A stretch of 22,107 bases of DNA, taken from contig JAOTTZ010000002.1 of assembly GCA_029864165.1 (NCBI GenBank), forward strand, positions 1 through 22,107, in the 5' to 3' direction. The translations under genes and the position numbers were made by a program. Below, piece after piece: positions 9,094-17,800 of the stretch. Each line of letters begins with the position of its first letter. Within the stretch, counting starts at the first letter, position 1. A model generated the notes under the pieces. That model did not search any database. It saw only the letters and a program-made list of their open reading frames with translations, and was not told the DNA's origin. This stretch comes from Burkholderiaceae bacterium. GTDB lineage: Bacteria > Pseudomonadota > Gammaproteobacteria > Burkholderiales > Burkholderiaceae_C.

Positions 9094-9495
9094 ATGCGCC
9101 ATCGTCACGGGCTTCGTAAACTCAACCGCACTTCCGAGCACCGGCTTGCGATGTTTCGCAACATGTGCAATTCGCTGCTGACCCACGAGGCAATCAAGAC
9201 CACGCTGCCAAAGGCCAAGGAGTTGCGTCGCGTCGTCGAGCCGCTGATCACGCTGGCCAAAGAGCCGACCCTGGCCAATCGCCGGCTGGTGTTCAATCGC
9301 ACCCGTGACCGCTCGGTCGTCACCAAGTTGTTCGGCGAGTTGGGCCCGCGCTTCAAGGCTCGGCCGGGTGGCTACACGCGCATACTCAAGATGGGTTTTC
9401 GCGTTGGCGACAACGCCCCCATGGCGTTTGTCGAGCTTGTCGACCGCCCCGCTGAGCTGCCCCCCACCGACACGGCTGCGGACGCGCAAGCGTAG
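9094..9495 (+). CDS. rplQ: 50S ribosomal protein L17
   Basis: L17 lies near the exit of the polypeptide tunnel. The 133-residue product begins [20 protein letters not shown] and contains [20 protein letters not shown] and [20 protein letters not shown], both diagnostic. The C-terminal tail (about residues 121-133, [11 protein letters not shown]) is a variable extension. AAAGGAG precedes ATG 9094. It is the last gene of the alpha operon; two nested inverted repeats follow its stop codon. Confidence 0.97.
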   Translation: MRHRHGLRKLNRTSEHRLAMFRNMCNSLLTHEAIKTTLPKAKELRRVVEPLITLAKEPTLANRRLVFNRTRDRSVVTKLFGELGPRFKARPGGYTRILKMGFRVGDNAPMAFVELVDRPAELPPTDTAADAQA

Positions 9496-9558
9496 GCGCT
9501 GACCAACTCGCCGAAACAGCGCACGCGCTCGCGTGCCACGGTTTCGAGTCCAGCGCCT
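9494..9558 (+). terminator. Nested inverted repeats after rplQ, possible terminator
   Basis: AGGCGCTG (9494-9501, overlapping the rplQ stop) is an exact inverted repeat of CAGCGCCT (9551-9558). Inside the loop, GCACGCGCTCGCGTGC (9521-9536) is a perfect seven-base stem with a two-base centre, in practice six pairs and a four-base loop. No T-run follows either stem, so this is not a standard intrinsic terminator. Its place at the end of the alpha operon is the main reason to consider termination or mRNA 3'-end protection. Confidence 0.3.
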
Positions 9559-9716
9559 GTTATGAGAGGTTCACTGGCGACACCGTTGCTGTTGGCTTAT
9601 CGCCGCAAGTAGCGGCCGGTGACTCTCCGCGGGTGATAGCGCCCGGCGGCGTGGCGAGAGCGACAACCATCGACAAGTGCGGACCGCAGCGGCTGGGCGT
9701 TCGCCGCGAGTTTTGA

Positions 9717-9737
9717 GACCATGCACTCAGCGTGGTC
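9717..9737 (+). promoter_or_regulatory. Stem-loop upstream of dsbD
   Basis: GACCATGC (9717-9724) and GCGTGGTC (9730-9737) pair over eight positions, including one G-T wobble, around the five-base loop ACTCA. It lies in the 292-bp rplQ-dsbD gap. No T-run follows, so it is not a clear terminator, and no operator can be named. The rest of the gap shows no convincing gene. Confidence 0.3.
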
Positions 9738-9781
9738 GTGCCGGCAAGGGCAAAATTGCCGCTGCAACTTGGTTTGAATCA

Positions 9782-9810
9782 TTGAACGTGTACACCGTTT
9801 TGAATTTTAT
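9782..9810 (+). promoter_or_regulatory. Possible dsbD promoter
   Basis: TTGAAC (9782-9787), a 17-base spacer and TTTTAT (9805-9810) fit a sigma-70 promoter with some mismatches. If used, transcription would begin near 9817, only a few bases before the in-frame ATG at 9821, making a nearly leaderless mRNA and excluding the GTG 9788 start. The match could be chance, as this stretch is locally A+T rich. Confidence 0.2.
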
Positions 9811-11590
9811 TCTGCGGTTCATGCTAGCGCTGCTTGCGTTGCTGGGCAGTGGCCAGTTTGCGACTGCGGCTGACGAGTTTCTTGCTCCCGAGCGGGCGTT
9901 CATGCTCGACGCGCGCGTTCTTGGCGAACGAGAGGTTGAACTCAGCTTTACCGTTGCACCCGACTATTATCTGTACGGCGAACAGTTCAAGTTCCAAGCG
10001 TCGGCTGCCGTGCTGGGGCTCGCCGTGATACCCGCCGGCAAGGTGAAGTTTGACGAAACCTTTCAAAAGATGGTCGAGAGCCACCGTGGTTTTGTGCGAA
10101 TCACGTTGCCCGTGCAGCAGGCGCCGCGCGAGTTCCGGCTGTTCGTCACCAGCCAAGGCTGCGCCGACAAGGGGTTGTGCTACCCCCCGATGACACGCGA
10201 ACTGTCTGTAAGCCTGGTCGGCTTTGGCGGCGACGGCAGCGTGCGTATGCTGTCGCTGAGCGAGCCTACGAGCGGCGTCGTCGAATCGGTCTACCAAGAT
10301 GCTGACAACGCCGTCTCGGGCGACGATATCAGCGTTGCGCTGCGCGGCGGTCGCTTATGGCCCGTGATGGGCGTTTTCTTTGCGGCTGGGCTGCTGCTGT
10401 CTTTCACGCCCTGTGTTCTGCCTATGCTGCCCATTTTGTCGTCCTTGATTGCGGGCCAAGGTCAGGTCGTGTCGCGTTGGCGCGGGTTGGCGCTGGCAGC
10501 CAGCTATTCGCTGGGCATGGCTTTGACTTACACCGCCTTTGGCGTCGCGGCAGGCCTGGCCGGTGAAGGGCTGGCCGCGGCACTGCAAACGCCCTGGGTT
10601 TTGGGCGGGTTTGCACTTGGTTTGTTGCTGCTTGCGGCGTCGATGTTCGGCGCCTACGAATTGCAACTACCCAGCGCATTGAGCGGGCGCCTACACAAGG
10701 CCAGTCAGCGCTTGCCGGCGGGCCGTCTTGTGGGTGTGTTTGCAATGGGCGGCGTGTCGGCGTTGCTGGTCAGCCCCTGCATTGCCGCGCCGTTGGCCGG
10801 TGCTTTACTCTACCTCAGCCAGTCGCGTGACGTAACGCTCGGCGGCACGGCGCTGTTTGCGCTCGCCGCGGGTATGAGCGTACCGTTGCTCGTGCTGGGC
10901 GCCTCCCAAGGCGCGCTGTTACCGCGCGCCGGTGCTTGGATGACGGACGTCAAGCGCTTTTTCGGCGTGCTGTTGATTGCGGTGGCGATCTGGACGGTGC
11001 AGCCCGTCCTGCCGGCTGCATTAGGTCTTGCCCTGTGGGGAGTCTTGTTGGTCGGTTGTTCTGTGGCCTTGTTCCGGGTTCACCCCACCGAGCGCAAACC
11101 TTGGTGGCGCCTTGTGGTTGCCACCGTCATGGGCTTGGCCGGTGTACTGCAACTGGTGGGTGCCGCTTCGGGCGGCAGTGACCCGCTGCGGCCGCTGGCG
11201 CACCTGCGCGGTGCGGGCGGCGCGTCCACGCATGCGGTGAACTTCATACCGATACTTGGCGTGGCCGAACTCGACACTGCATTGCGCAACGCGGGCCGTC
11301 CGGTGATGCTCGACTTTTATGCTGACTGGTGCGTGTCGTGCAAAGAGATGGACCGCTTCACATTCAGCGAACCGACCGTGCAAGCCAAGCTGGCTGGTGC
11401 GCTGTTGTTGCGGGCCGATGTCACTGGCAACACCGCGCGAGACCGCGAGCTGCTCAAGCGTTTTCAGCTATTTGGTCCGCCGGCCATCATTTTCTTCGAC
11501 GCCCAAGGGCGCGAGATACCAGGTACACGCGTGATCGGGTACGAGAACAGCCGACGCTTTGCGCAGACCTTGCAGCGGGCCGGGCTATGA
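9788..11590 (+). CDS. dsbD: Thiol:disulfide interchange protein DsbD
   Basis: DsbD carries electrons from cytoplasmic thioredoxin across the inner membrane to periplasmic partners such as DsbC and cytochrome c maturation proteins. From GTG 9788 the product is 600 residues. A signal peptide (about 1-28, ending FATAA) precedes the N-terminal periplasmic domain with Cys125 and Cys131 (QGCADKGLCYPP). The membrane domain has Cys209 (FTPCVLPMLP) and Cys331 (VSPCIAAPLAGA). The C-terminal thioredoxin-like domain has Cys515 and Cys518 (DWCVSCKEMD). All six redox cysteines of the family are present. The start is uncertain: TTG 9800 and ATG 9821 are alternatives, none with a strong ribosome-binding site. 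In many relatives cutA lies between rplQ and dsbD; it is absent here. Confidence 0.93.
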   Translation: MYTVLNFILRFMLALLALLGSGQFATAADEFLAPERAFMLDARVLGEREVELSFTVAPDYYLYGEQFKFQASAAVLGLAVIPAGKVKFDETFQKMVESHRGFVRITLPVQQAPREFRLFVTSQGCADKGLCYPPMTRELSVSLVGFGGDGSVRMLSLSEPTSGVVESVYQDADNAVSGDDISVALRGGRLWPVMGVFFAAGLLLSFTPCVLPMLPILSSLIAGQGQVVSRWRGLALAASYSLGMALTYTAFGVAAGLAGEGLAAALQTPWVLGGFALGLLLLAASMFGAYELQLPSALSGRLHKASQRLPAGRLVGVFAMGGVSALLVSPCIAAPLAGALLYLSQSRDVTLGGTALFALAAGMSVPLLVLGASQGALLPRAGAWMTDVKRFFGVLLIAVAIWTVQPVLPAALGLALWGVLLVGCSVALFRVHPTERKPWWRLVVATVMGLAGVLQLVGAASGGSDPLRPLAHLRGAGGASTHAVNFIPILGVAELDTALRNAGRPVMLDFYADWCVSCKEMDRFTFSEPTVQAKLAGALLLRADVTGNTARDRELLKRFQLFGPPAIIFFDAQGREIPGTRVIGYENSRRFAQTLQRAGL

Positions 11591-11769
11591 AGCGCCAAGG
11601 GCCGGCAACGATCTGAGGACGCGTAACTTTCAACCTTGGGGGTAGCGGGTATCCCCGCCGTCGCCCCCATGCTCGCGATGCCGCTCGGTGGGAAAAACGG
11701 CGCTGTGGCGAAACAAACTTCGGCCTTTGCTACTACGATGGGTTACAAAAACTTGCTTGGTCGGGGCGC

Positions 11770-12027
11770 ATGCGTCAAGTGAAGCAAAAGCCTGTTCCGC
11801 TATGGCATGAGAGTATCCAAGGCGCCGCGGCAATCACCAAGGGTCTGCTGCTTGTCCACTTTGCCAATGTGTTGGTCAACACCATGGGCTACGGCCCAGC
11901 AGAACCTCTAACCACAGATCCGCAGAGCATCGAATCGGCGCGGCTGTTGAAGCTCACGCCGGATGCGATCGCTGAGATTCATAACGAGCTGTGCGAACTC
12001 ATGTTGGTGAGAGGCTTCAGCGCCTAG
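11770..12027 (+). CDS. Hypothetical protein, 85 residues
   Basis: I do not recognise this frame. From ATG 11770 it encodes 85 residues with a mildly hydrophobic middle (GLLLVHFANVLVNTMGYG, about 25-42) and an amphipathic C-terminal half rich in Leu and Glu. There is no clear signal peptide or catalytic motif. No good Shine-Dalgarno sequence is seen; GGGG ends only four bases before the ATG, and the start codon lies within a CGCATGCG palindrome that recurs 340 bp downstream. Amino-acid composition is plausible for a protein, but the frame could be chance. It sits alone between dsbD and accessory debris. Confidence 0.35.
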   Translation: MRQVKQKPVPLWHESIQGAAAITKGLLLVHFANVLVNTMGYGPAEPLTTDPQSIESARLLKLTPDAIAEIHNELCELMLVRGFSA

Positions 12028-12107
12028 TCCTGTTTATCTCTGGACAAGACGGGCCGATTCCACGGTTGACCAGTCTCGTTCCCGTGAGCAAGTTGGGGGA
12101 ACTGGCC

Positions 12108-12161
12108 CTACGCATGCGCTACGCATGCGCTGACCCTACGCATGCGGACCCTACGCATGCG
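12108..12161. repeat. Four copies of CTACGCATGCG
   Basis: The 11-bp unit CTACGCATGCG occurs exactly at 12108-12118, 12119-12129, 12136-12146 and 12151-12161, with gaps of 0, 6 and 4 bases; the gaps contain the related strings CTGACC and GACC. Each unit contains the palindrome CGCATGCG. It is followed at once by a small C4/G4 inverted repeat (about 12164-12176). The cluster lies in non-coding DNA of 288 bp between two orphan frames. Unit length and irregular spacing exclude a CRISPR array. Clustered protein-binding sites or a slippage repeat are both possible. Confidence 0.85.
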
Positions 12162-12315
12162 CGCCCCCTCGCGGGGACTAATTCAGCGTTACGCCACAGC
12201 ACGATGATTTGGACGCGGAACTAGGCGCATTTCCATCCATCTCCAGGCATCCGTTGGGCTTAAGGTTGCCCCCGAGCCTCCAGACCCCTGGCGGCAGCGG
12301 CAGCGAGGTTGTCCT

Positions 12316-12705
12316 ATGGCGGTTCCCACGGTTCGCTCCATGGCCCGGCAAGAAGCCGGTTCAACCGGTGTCAATGCCTGCCCGAGTGTGGCGGGCGCGG
12401 TGCCGCGCTCGCCGGTATTCGACCGCAATGACCTCTGGCTGCGGCAACTTGCCGTTTCGCTCACCGTGGATGCCGGCACACTCGCGGAATTTCGTGCATT
12501 GATGCTTCGACAGGACTTCATTGTGGAGATGTCGCGGTTCTTTCTCGACCTGGCCTACGCTTACAGGCAACTGGCCATCGCTCACAGTCTGGGACATCCC
12601 AGCCTGCGGATCTTGTCGCTGGAACTGTTCGAAGCCTGTCAGCGCCTTGATTACCGGCGCCGCCAGCTGGCTGCGTCCAGCGCAGCACACTTTACCTGCC
12701 GCTAG
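12316..12705 (+). CDS. Hypothetical protein, 129 residues
   Basis: I do not recognise this product. ATG 12316 is preceded by GAGG with a seven-base spacer, a good ribosome-binding site, which is the main support for a real gene. The first 35 residues look unstructured; the rest (about 38-118) is predicted by eye to be helical, with LWLRQLAVSLTVDAGTLAEF, FFLDLAYAYRQLAIAHSLGH and LELFEACQRLDYRRRQLA. No signal peptide, membrane segment or catalytic motif is seen. It stands alone on the + strand between the repeat cluster and pseudogene debris. Confidence 0.4.
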   Translation: MAVPTVRSMARQEAGSTGVNACPSVAGAVPRSPVFDRNDLWLRQLAVSLTVDAGTLAEFRALMLRQDFIVEMSRFFLDLAYAYRQLAIAHSLGHPSLRILSLELFEACQRLDYRRRQLAASSAAHFTCR

Positions 12706-12888
12706 TCGGTTTATTCGTCAATAAGGGTTCTCCACGCCAGAAAAAAAGCAACTATGGAGACTTGGCCCCGGTTCCTGTGGCCCCTGATTCGTATCGGGCG
12801 GGACTCACTTGAAGCGGGCCCTGTTTCCGAGCATTAGCTGATACGGCCTTAATGTTCGGGGCCGGATCCCATGCGATACCCTGCGGCC

Positions 12889-12948
12889 GTGATCGAAATC
12901 CGCCAAACGCCGGAGTACGAAAAGTGGTTTGCGGCGCTGGAAGATTGA
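12889..12948 (+). pseudogene. RelE/HigB-type toxin, N-terminal fragment
   Basis: GTG 12889 opens a 19-residue peptide, VIEIRQTPEYEKWFAALED, ending at TGA 12946-12948. It closely resembles, from memory, the N-terminus of the addiction-module killer proteins of the RelE/ParE superfamily (HigB or Gp49-like group), which normally run to about 100 residues. A further frame 35 bases downstream gives DHGSKAVELVGEGR (12977-13018), reminiscent of the VGEG segment of the same family, suggesting an internal deletion. No antitoxin gene is seen next to it. The fragment cannot be functional as a toxin. Confidence 0.45.
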
Positions 12949-13095
12949 ACCTTGTATCTTTGACTTCAGGGATTCATGATCATGGTAGCAAGGCTGTGGA
13001 GCTTGTGGGCGAAGGCCGGCACTCGGCCAGAAGCCGTCGCTGGCCAAGGGCAGCTTCCTGGCACTTCACCTGGCCATGTTCGAGGAGGTAGTCAC

Positions 13096-13244
13096 CCGCA
13101 GGTAGGCGGACACGTCGAAGCCGGTCTTGCCCTGCATGCGGATGTCCATAAGCGCCAGTTCGGGGCGTTGCTGGCGCGCCAGCAGGATCGCATCGTCGCC
13201 AGTACCAAGCGGTCGTCATCGACGACGAGAATCTTGCCCTGGCC
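13096..13244 (-). pseudogene. Response regulator receiver domain, broken
   Basis: On the - strand, one frame from 13244 reads GQGKILVVDDDRLVLATM, the beta1 strand and acidic pair of a receiver domain. A different frame from about 13197 reads DDAILLARQQ and then RPELALMDIRMQGKTGFDV, which carries the phosphoacceptor Asp and the following conserved loop. Compared with intact receivers about 15-20 residues between the two parts are missing and the frame is shifted. After SAYLR the frame breaks again; DYLLEHG continues in another. The rest of the receiver and any output domain are absent. It lies just downstream of the efflux operon, on the same strand. Confidence 0.7.
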
Positions 13245-13337
13245 CGGAGCGGCGGCGGCAGTGGATGTTCGGGGGACATGGTGGCTGCGTTCTCGCCCGC
13301 TTTGTGGGCGTTGCTCGCGATCATCGCTTGGCGACGC

Positions 13338-14807
13338 TCATCCTGGCCGCGGCAGCTCGCGCGCCGCCTTCTCGGCTCCGGGTCGAGGCGCCGGGTCGAT
13401 CAAGCCGGTGGCTTCGAACAGCGCCACCGCCTGGCGGGCCGCATCGGCCTCGGCGCGTGCCAGGTCGCGCTGTTGCTCCAGCGCTAGGCGGCGCGCGTCC
13501 AACACGTCGAGCTGAGCAGTCAGACCCGCCTCGTACAGCGTGATGGACTGCTCCAGCGCCGCTTGCGATGCCTCGACGGCACGCTGCAGCGCGGCAATGC
13601 GGCGCTGCGTCCCCGAGGATGCGACCAGCGCCGCGTCGATCTGTTGCAGCGCCTGCAACAGCGTTTGCCGGTAGATCAGCGTGGCTTCGCGCAGGCGCGA
13701 GCGGGCGGCATCCACATCGGCTTGGCGGGCACCGCCGTCGTAGAGGTTGGCGTCGAGCACCAGCGCAATGGCGCTGGTGACCCGGTCGAGCAAGTCCGCA
13801 CCGGTTGCCAACAGCAGGGTACCCGGCAAGCGCAGGCTGGGATAAAGCGCCGCTCGGGCGACACCGACGTCCGCCGCGGCGGCCAGCAGCGCCTGTTCGG
13901 CCGCGCGCAGGTCGGGGCGCCAGCGCACCAGGTCGAGCGGGCGGGCGACCGGCAGCGCGCCTTGCAGGCTCGGTAGTCGAACGGCAGCTGCCTGGGGGTC
14001 CGCAGCCGCGATCGTCAAAGGCGGCAAGGTGCTGACCGGTTCACCAGCCAGCACCAGCAAGGCGGCACGCGCCTGGCGGATGCGCACCGCCGCACTGGCC
14101 GCATCGGCCTGCGTGGCGGCCTGGTCGGCCAGCGCGCGCTCGGCATCCAGCCGCGGGGCGAGCCCGACGTCCACGCGCACCTGCGCCATTTCCAGCAGCT
14201 GCGATTGCACCGCCAGCGCTGCGCCCAGCAACTGCGCATCGCGTTGCGCTTCGCGCCATTCGATGGTCGCGCGCGCCGCCAGGCCGGCACTGGCAAGCCG
14301 GCTCGCCTGCAGCAGGTCTTCGCTGCGCAGCAAGAGCGCAGCGGCCGAACGCTCGGCCTGGCGCTTGCCGCCCCACAGATCCAGATCCCAATCCAGGCTC
14401 AGCTCGAGCAGCGGTGCGACGCTGCGATCGGGGCTGCCGGAGCCGCGCTCGACGGCCACCGCGGCGCCGGCGGACAACTGCGGGCCACGCTGCGCGCGTG
14501 CCGTACGCAAGAAGGCCTGCGCCTGGACGATGCGTTCGCGCGAGATGGCGATGGCCGGATCGCCGTCGAGCGCAAGTTCGACCGAAGCGGTGAGCTGTGG
14601 ATCGTCGAAGCGGGTCCACCAGCGCAAGTCGGCCTCCGTCGGCTGTGGCGCACCCGGGCCGGCTGCAGCAAACCCCACCGCGGGCTGCAGATCGGCGACG
14701 GGCAACGGCGGCAACGGCCCCTCGGGGGCGAGGCTGCCGCACCCGCCCAGCAGCACCGCGCCCAGCGTGAGCGTGAGCCATGCCGCCGCGGCGCGAAGCG
14801 CAATCAC
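13338..14807 (-). CDS. RND efflux outer-membrane factor, NodT family lipoprotein
   Basis: This is the outer-membrane channel of a tripartite efflux pump. From GTG 14807 the product is 489 residues. A lipoprotein signal peptide ends in LLGGC, with lipid-acceptor Cys23. The mature part has two repeated OEP domains: WWTRFDDPQLTASVELAL and LSLDWDLDLWGGKRQAERSA in the first, RWRPDLRAAEQALLAAAADV and YEAGLTAQLDVLDARRLALE in the second. The GTG overlaps the pump stop codon (GTGA, 14804-14807), which favours it over an ATG at 14873 inside the pump gene and implies translational coupling. Substrates cannot be inferred. Codon use is very G+C rich. Confidence 0.93.
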   Translation of the reverse strand: MIALRAAAAWLTLTLGAVLLGGCGSLAPEGPLPPLPVADLQPAVGFAAAGPGAPQPTEADLRWWTRFDDPQLTASVELALDGDPAIAISRERIVQAQAFLRTARAQRGPQLSAGAAVAVERGSGSPDRSVAPLLELSLDWDLDLWGGKRQAERSAAALLLRSEDLLQASRLASAGLAARATIEWREAQRDAQLLGAALAVQSQLLEMAQVRVDVGLAPRLDAERALADQAATQADAASAAVRIRQARAALLVLAGEPVSTLPPLTIAAADPQAAAVRLPSLQGALPVARPLDLVRWRPDLRAAEQALLAAAADVGVARAALYPSLRLPGTLLLATGADLLDRVTSAIALVLDANLYDGGARQADVDAARSRLREATLIYRQTLLQALQQIDAALVASSGTQRRIAALQRAVEASQAALEQSITLYEAGLTAQLDVLDARRLALEQQRDLARAEADAARQAVALFEATGLIDPAPRPGAEKAARELPRPG

Positions 14808-17800
14808 CGGGGCCGCCCCGCCGCGGCGGATCGCGCAGTGTCGCTGTGCAGGCGCGCATGCGCCATCTCGCACGCCAATTGCTCGCCTTGCTGTGCGCGG
14901 CGCGAGACAAAACGCGCCAGCCCCAGGTAGATGACCGGCGTAAGGAACAGCGTGAACAGCGCCGCCAACGACAGCCCGCCGAAGATCACCGCGCCGATCG
15001 CGGCACGCGCCTCGGTGCCCGCGCCACTGCCAAGCAGCAGCGGCAACGCACCCAACACGGTCGAGCTCATGGTCATCATGATCGGCCTCAGCCGCGTCAC
15101 CGCGGCCTCGAGTGCTGCTTCGCGCACGCTGCGGCCGGCATCACGCAGCTGGTCGGCAAACTCGACCATCAGGATGCTGTTCTTGGCCATCACGCCCACC
15201 AACAGCAACAGGCCGATCTGGCTGTACAGGTTCAGCGACACCCCGCCGATGGTCATCGCAAACACCGCTGCGGCCAGGCCGAAGGGCACCGTTAGCATCA
15301 CCACCGCCGCGCTGGCCAGACTCTCGAACTGCGCCACCAGCACCAGGAAGATCACCAGCAGGGCAATCGCGAAGGTGATGGCGATGTCGCGCGAGTTCTC
15401 CTCCAGCGTGGCCGCATCGCCGCGAAAGAGCAGGCTCATGCCCGGCGGCAGTTCGCGCTCGGCCAGCTGGCGCAACTCGTCGATGGCCTGCTGCAGCGGC
15501 TTGCCGTCGGCCGGTTGCAAATCGATTTCGACCGCGCGCCGTTGACCGAAGCGTTCCAGTTCGGCTGGCACGGCGGTTTCGCTGAAGCGCACGAACTGGG
15601 CCAGCGGCACCAGCCGGTTGCCGCTGGCGCGCACCTGCAGCATCAACAGGTCGGTCGGATCGGTGGCGCCGCGCGCGCTGGATTCGACGAACACCGGCAC
15701 GCTGCGGTCGCCGGCCGAGATCTCGCTGACCTCGTAGCCATCGACCGCGGCGCGCAGCAGGGCCGATAGCGCCTCGACCGAGACGCCGAGTTCGCCGGCA
15801 CGTTCGCGATCGACCTCCAGACCCAGCTGCGGCTGCGAGGCGTTCCACGACACGTTGACATCGTCAAGCCCGGGCAACTCGCGCTCGATCGCCGCCGCGA
15901 AGGCAAAGGCCGCGGTGGCGATGCGAGCATGCTCGTCGCCGGTGATCGCCATGCGCAGGCTGCCGTCGGAGGCCCCGCCACCGCTGATGCTGCTACCGCC
16001 ACGGATGCGCACGCGGATGCCGGGCACTCCCTCCAGCGCGCGCCTGACACGCTCGCCGATCTGCCGTTGCGTGACTTTGCGGTCGGCCCAGTCGGCCAGC
16101 GGCGCGACGATCTCGGCGCGGTTCGGGTCGTAGCGGCCGGTGACCGTATAGACCTTGGTCACCAGGCCCTCGGTTTGCAGCGGCGCTACCGCGCCGAGCG
16201 CGATCTCGAGCTGGCGGTCGATGTAGGGCAGCCCGGTGCCGTCGGGGCCGGTCAGCAGCACCGACAGCACACCACGGTCTTCGTCCGGCGCCAGTTCTTG
16301 CGGCAGCCGCGTGGTCAGCAGCGCGGCCGCGGCCGCCAGCGCCAGGCAGACGATGGCCAACGGCCACGGCCGGCGCAGCACCGCGGTGAGCGCGCGTTCG
16401 TAGCCTTTCATCGCCGGCGCGCCGATGCCGCGCAACAGCCGCTGCATGCGGCCAGCTTGCTCGGCCGGCGGCTCGGCGGGCAGGCGCGCGGCGATCATCG
16501 GGCCCAGCGACAGCGCTACGAAGGACGACAGCATCACTGCGATGGCCATGACGAAGCCGAACTCGGTGAACAACCGCCCGGCGGTCGAGGGCAGGAACGA
16601 AATCGGCACGAACACCGACACCAGCGCGGCAGTGGTGGCGACGATCGCGAAGAACACCTCGCGTGTGCCCAGCACGGCGGCGGCGCGCGGGCCGAGGCCC
16701 TGGCCGCGTCGGCGCTGGATGTTTTCCAGTACGACGATCGAATCGTCCACCACCAGCCCGCTGGCCAGCACCAGCGCCAGCAGCGTGAGCAGATTGATCG
16801 AAAAACCCAGCAGCCAGATCGCGCCGAGCGTCCCGATCAACGCCACCGGAATGGCCACCGCTGGCACCAGCGTCGGCCGCCAGCGGCCGAGGAACAACCC
16901 CACCACCGCCACCACGATGACCACCGACAACGCCAGGCTGGTGAGCACCTCGCGGATCGAGCCGCGGATGAAGGTCGCATCGTCGGAGACGATCTGGATC
17001 TGAAGGTCGTCGCCGCGCGCGTTGATCTGCTGCACGATGCGCCGCACGCCGTCGGAGATGGCCACGCTGTTGGATTGCGCCTGACGCACGATGCCCAGGC
17101 TGACGACGGTGCGGCCGTCCAGGCGCACGTACGCCGTCGCATCGGCGGGTGAAAAGTACACCTCGGCCACCTGCGCCAGCTTGACGCCGGGCTTGAGCTG
17201 CAGCTGGCGGATCTGCTCAGGCGTCGACAGCGAAGCGTTGGCACGCACCAGCACTTCCCGCTGGGTCGACTTCAGGCTGCCGGCGGGCACATCGGCGCGC
17301 GCGGTGCGCAGCGCGGCCACTACATCGTCCACCGCCAGGCCGAGCGCCGCCAGCCGGGCCGGATCGAGGCGCACGCGCAGCACACGCTCGCGTCCGCCGA
17401 AGATGGTGACGTCGGCTACGCCGGGCACCGATACCAGCTCGGGTTCGATGCGATCGACGATGGCGCGCGTCAGTTCATCGATCGCCAGGCTCTGGCTCGA
17501 CACAGCGAGCCGGATCACCGGCTCGGCATCGGCATCGGCCTTGATGATGCTGAGGTTCTCGATGCCCTCGGGTAGCTCGCGTTCCACCCGCGCCACCGCC
17601 TCGCGCACGTCGTTGGCGGCATCCACCAGATCGACGTCGGGACGGAACTCGACGATCACCCGCAGATTGCCCTCTTCGCTGGCCGAGCGCACCGCATAGA
17701 CGCCGGGCACGCGCGCCGCAGCGCCTTCGATCAGCCGCGTGACCTCGGCGTCGAGCGTCTCGGGCGCGGCGCCCGGATAGTTGGCGCGCACGGCGACGAT

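Larger units (their letters stand above)
12706..13337. other. Gene-poor stretch with pseudogene debris
   Basis: These 632 bases contain no intact gene that I can support. They hold a 19-residue N-terminal piece of a RelE/HigB-type toxin on the + strand (12889-12948) and a frameshifted response regulator on the - strand (about 13096-13244), both listed separately. The bases 12706-12888 show nothing recognisable. The open frames crossing the stretch on both strands switch identity within a few codons, as expected of decayed DNA. Confidence 0.6.

Noticed and set aside
11636..11672. G-run and C-run inverted repeat after dsbD as a terminator
   Set aside because: The pairing is interrupted, the loop is poorly defined and no T-run follows.
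12108..12161. CRISPR array
   Set aside because: Units are 11 bp with gaps of 0-6 bases; there are no spacers of normal length and no cas genes.
12980..13324. 114-residue open frame on the - strand
   Set aside because: It crosses the response-regulator remnant in a different frame from the recognisable receiver motifs, so it is not the real product.
15929..17152. 407-residue open frame on the + strand inside the RND pump gene
   Set aside because: Its product is a Gln/Arg/His-rich shadow of the antisense strand; the pump frame has all family motifs.
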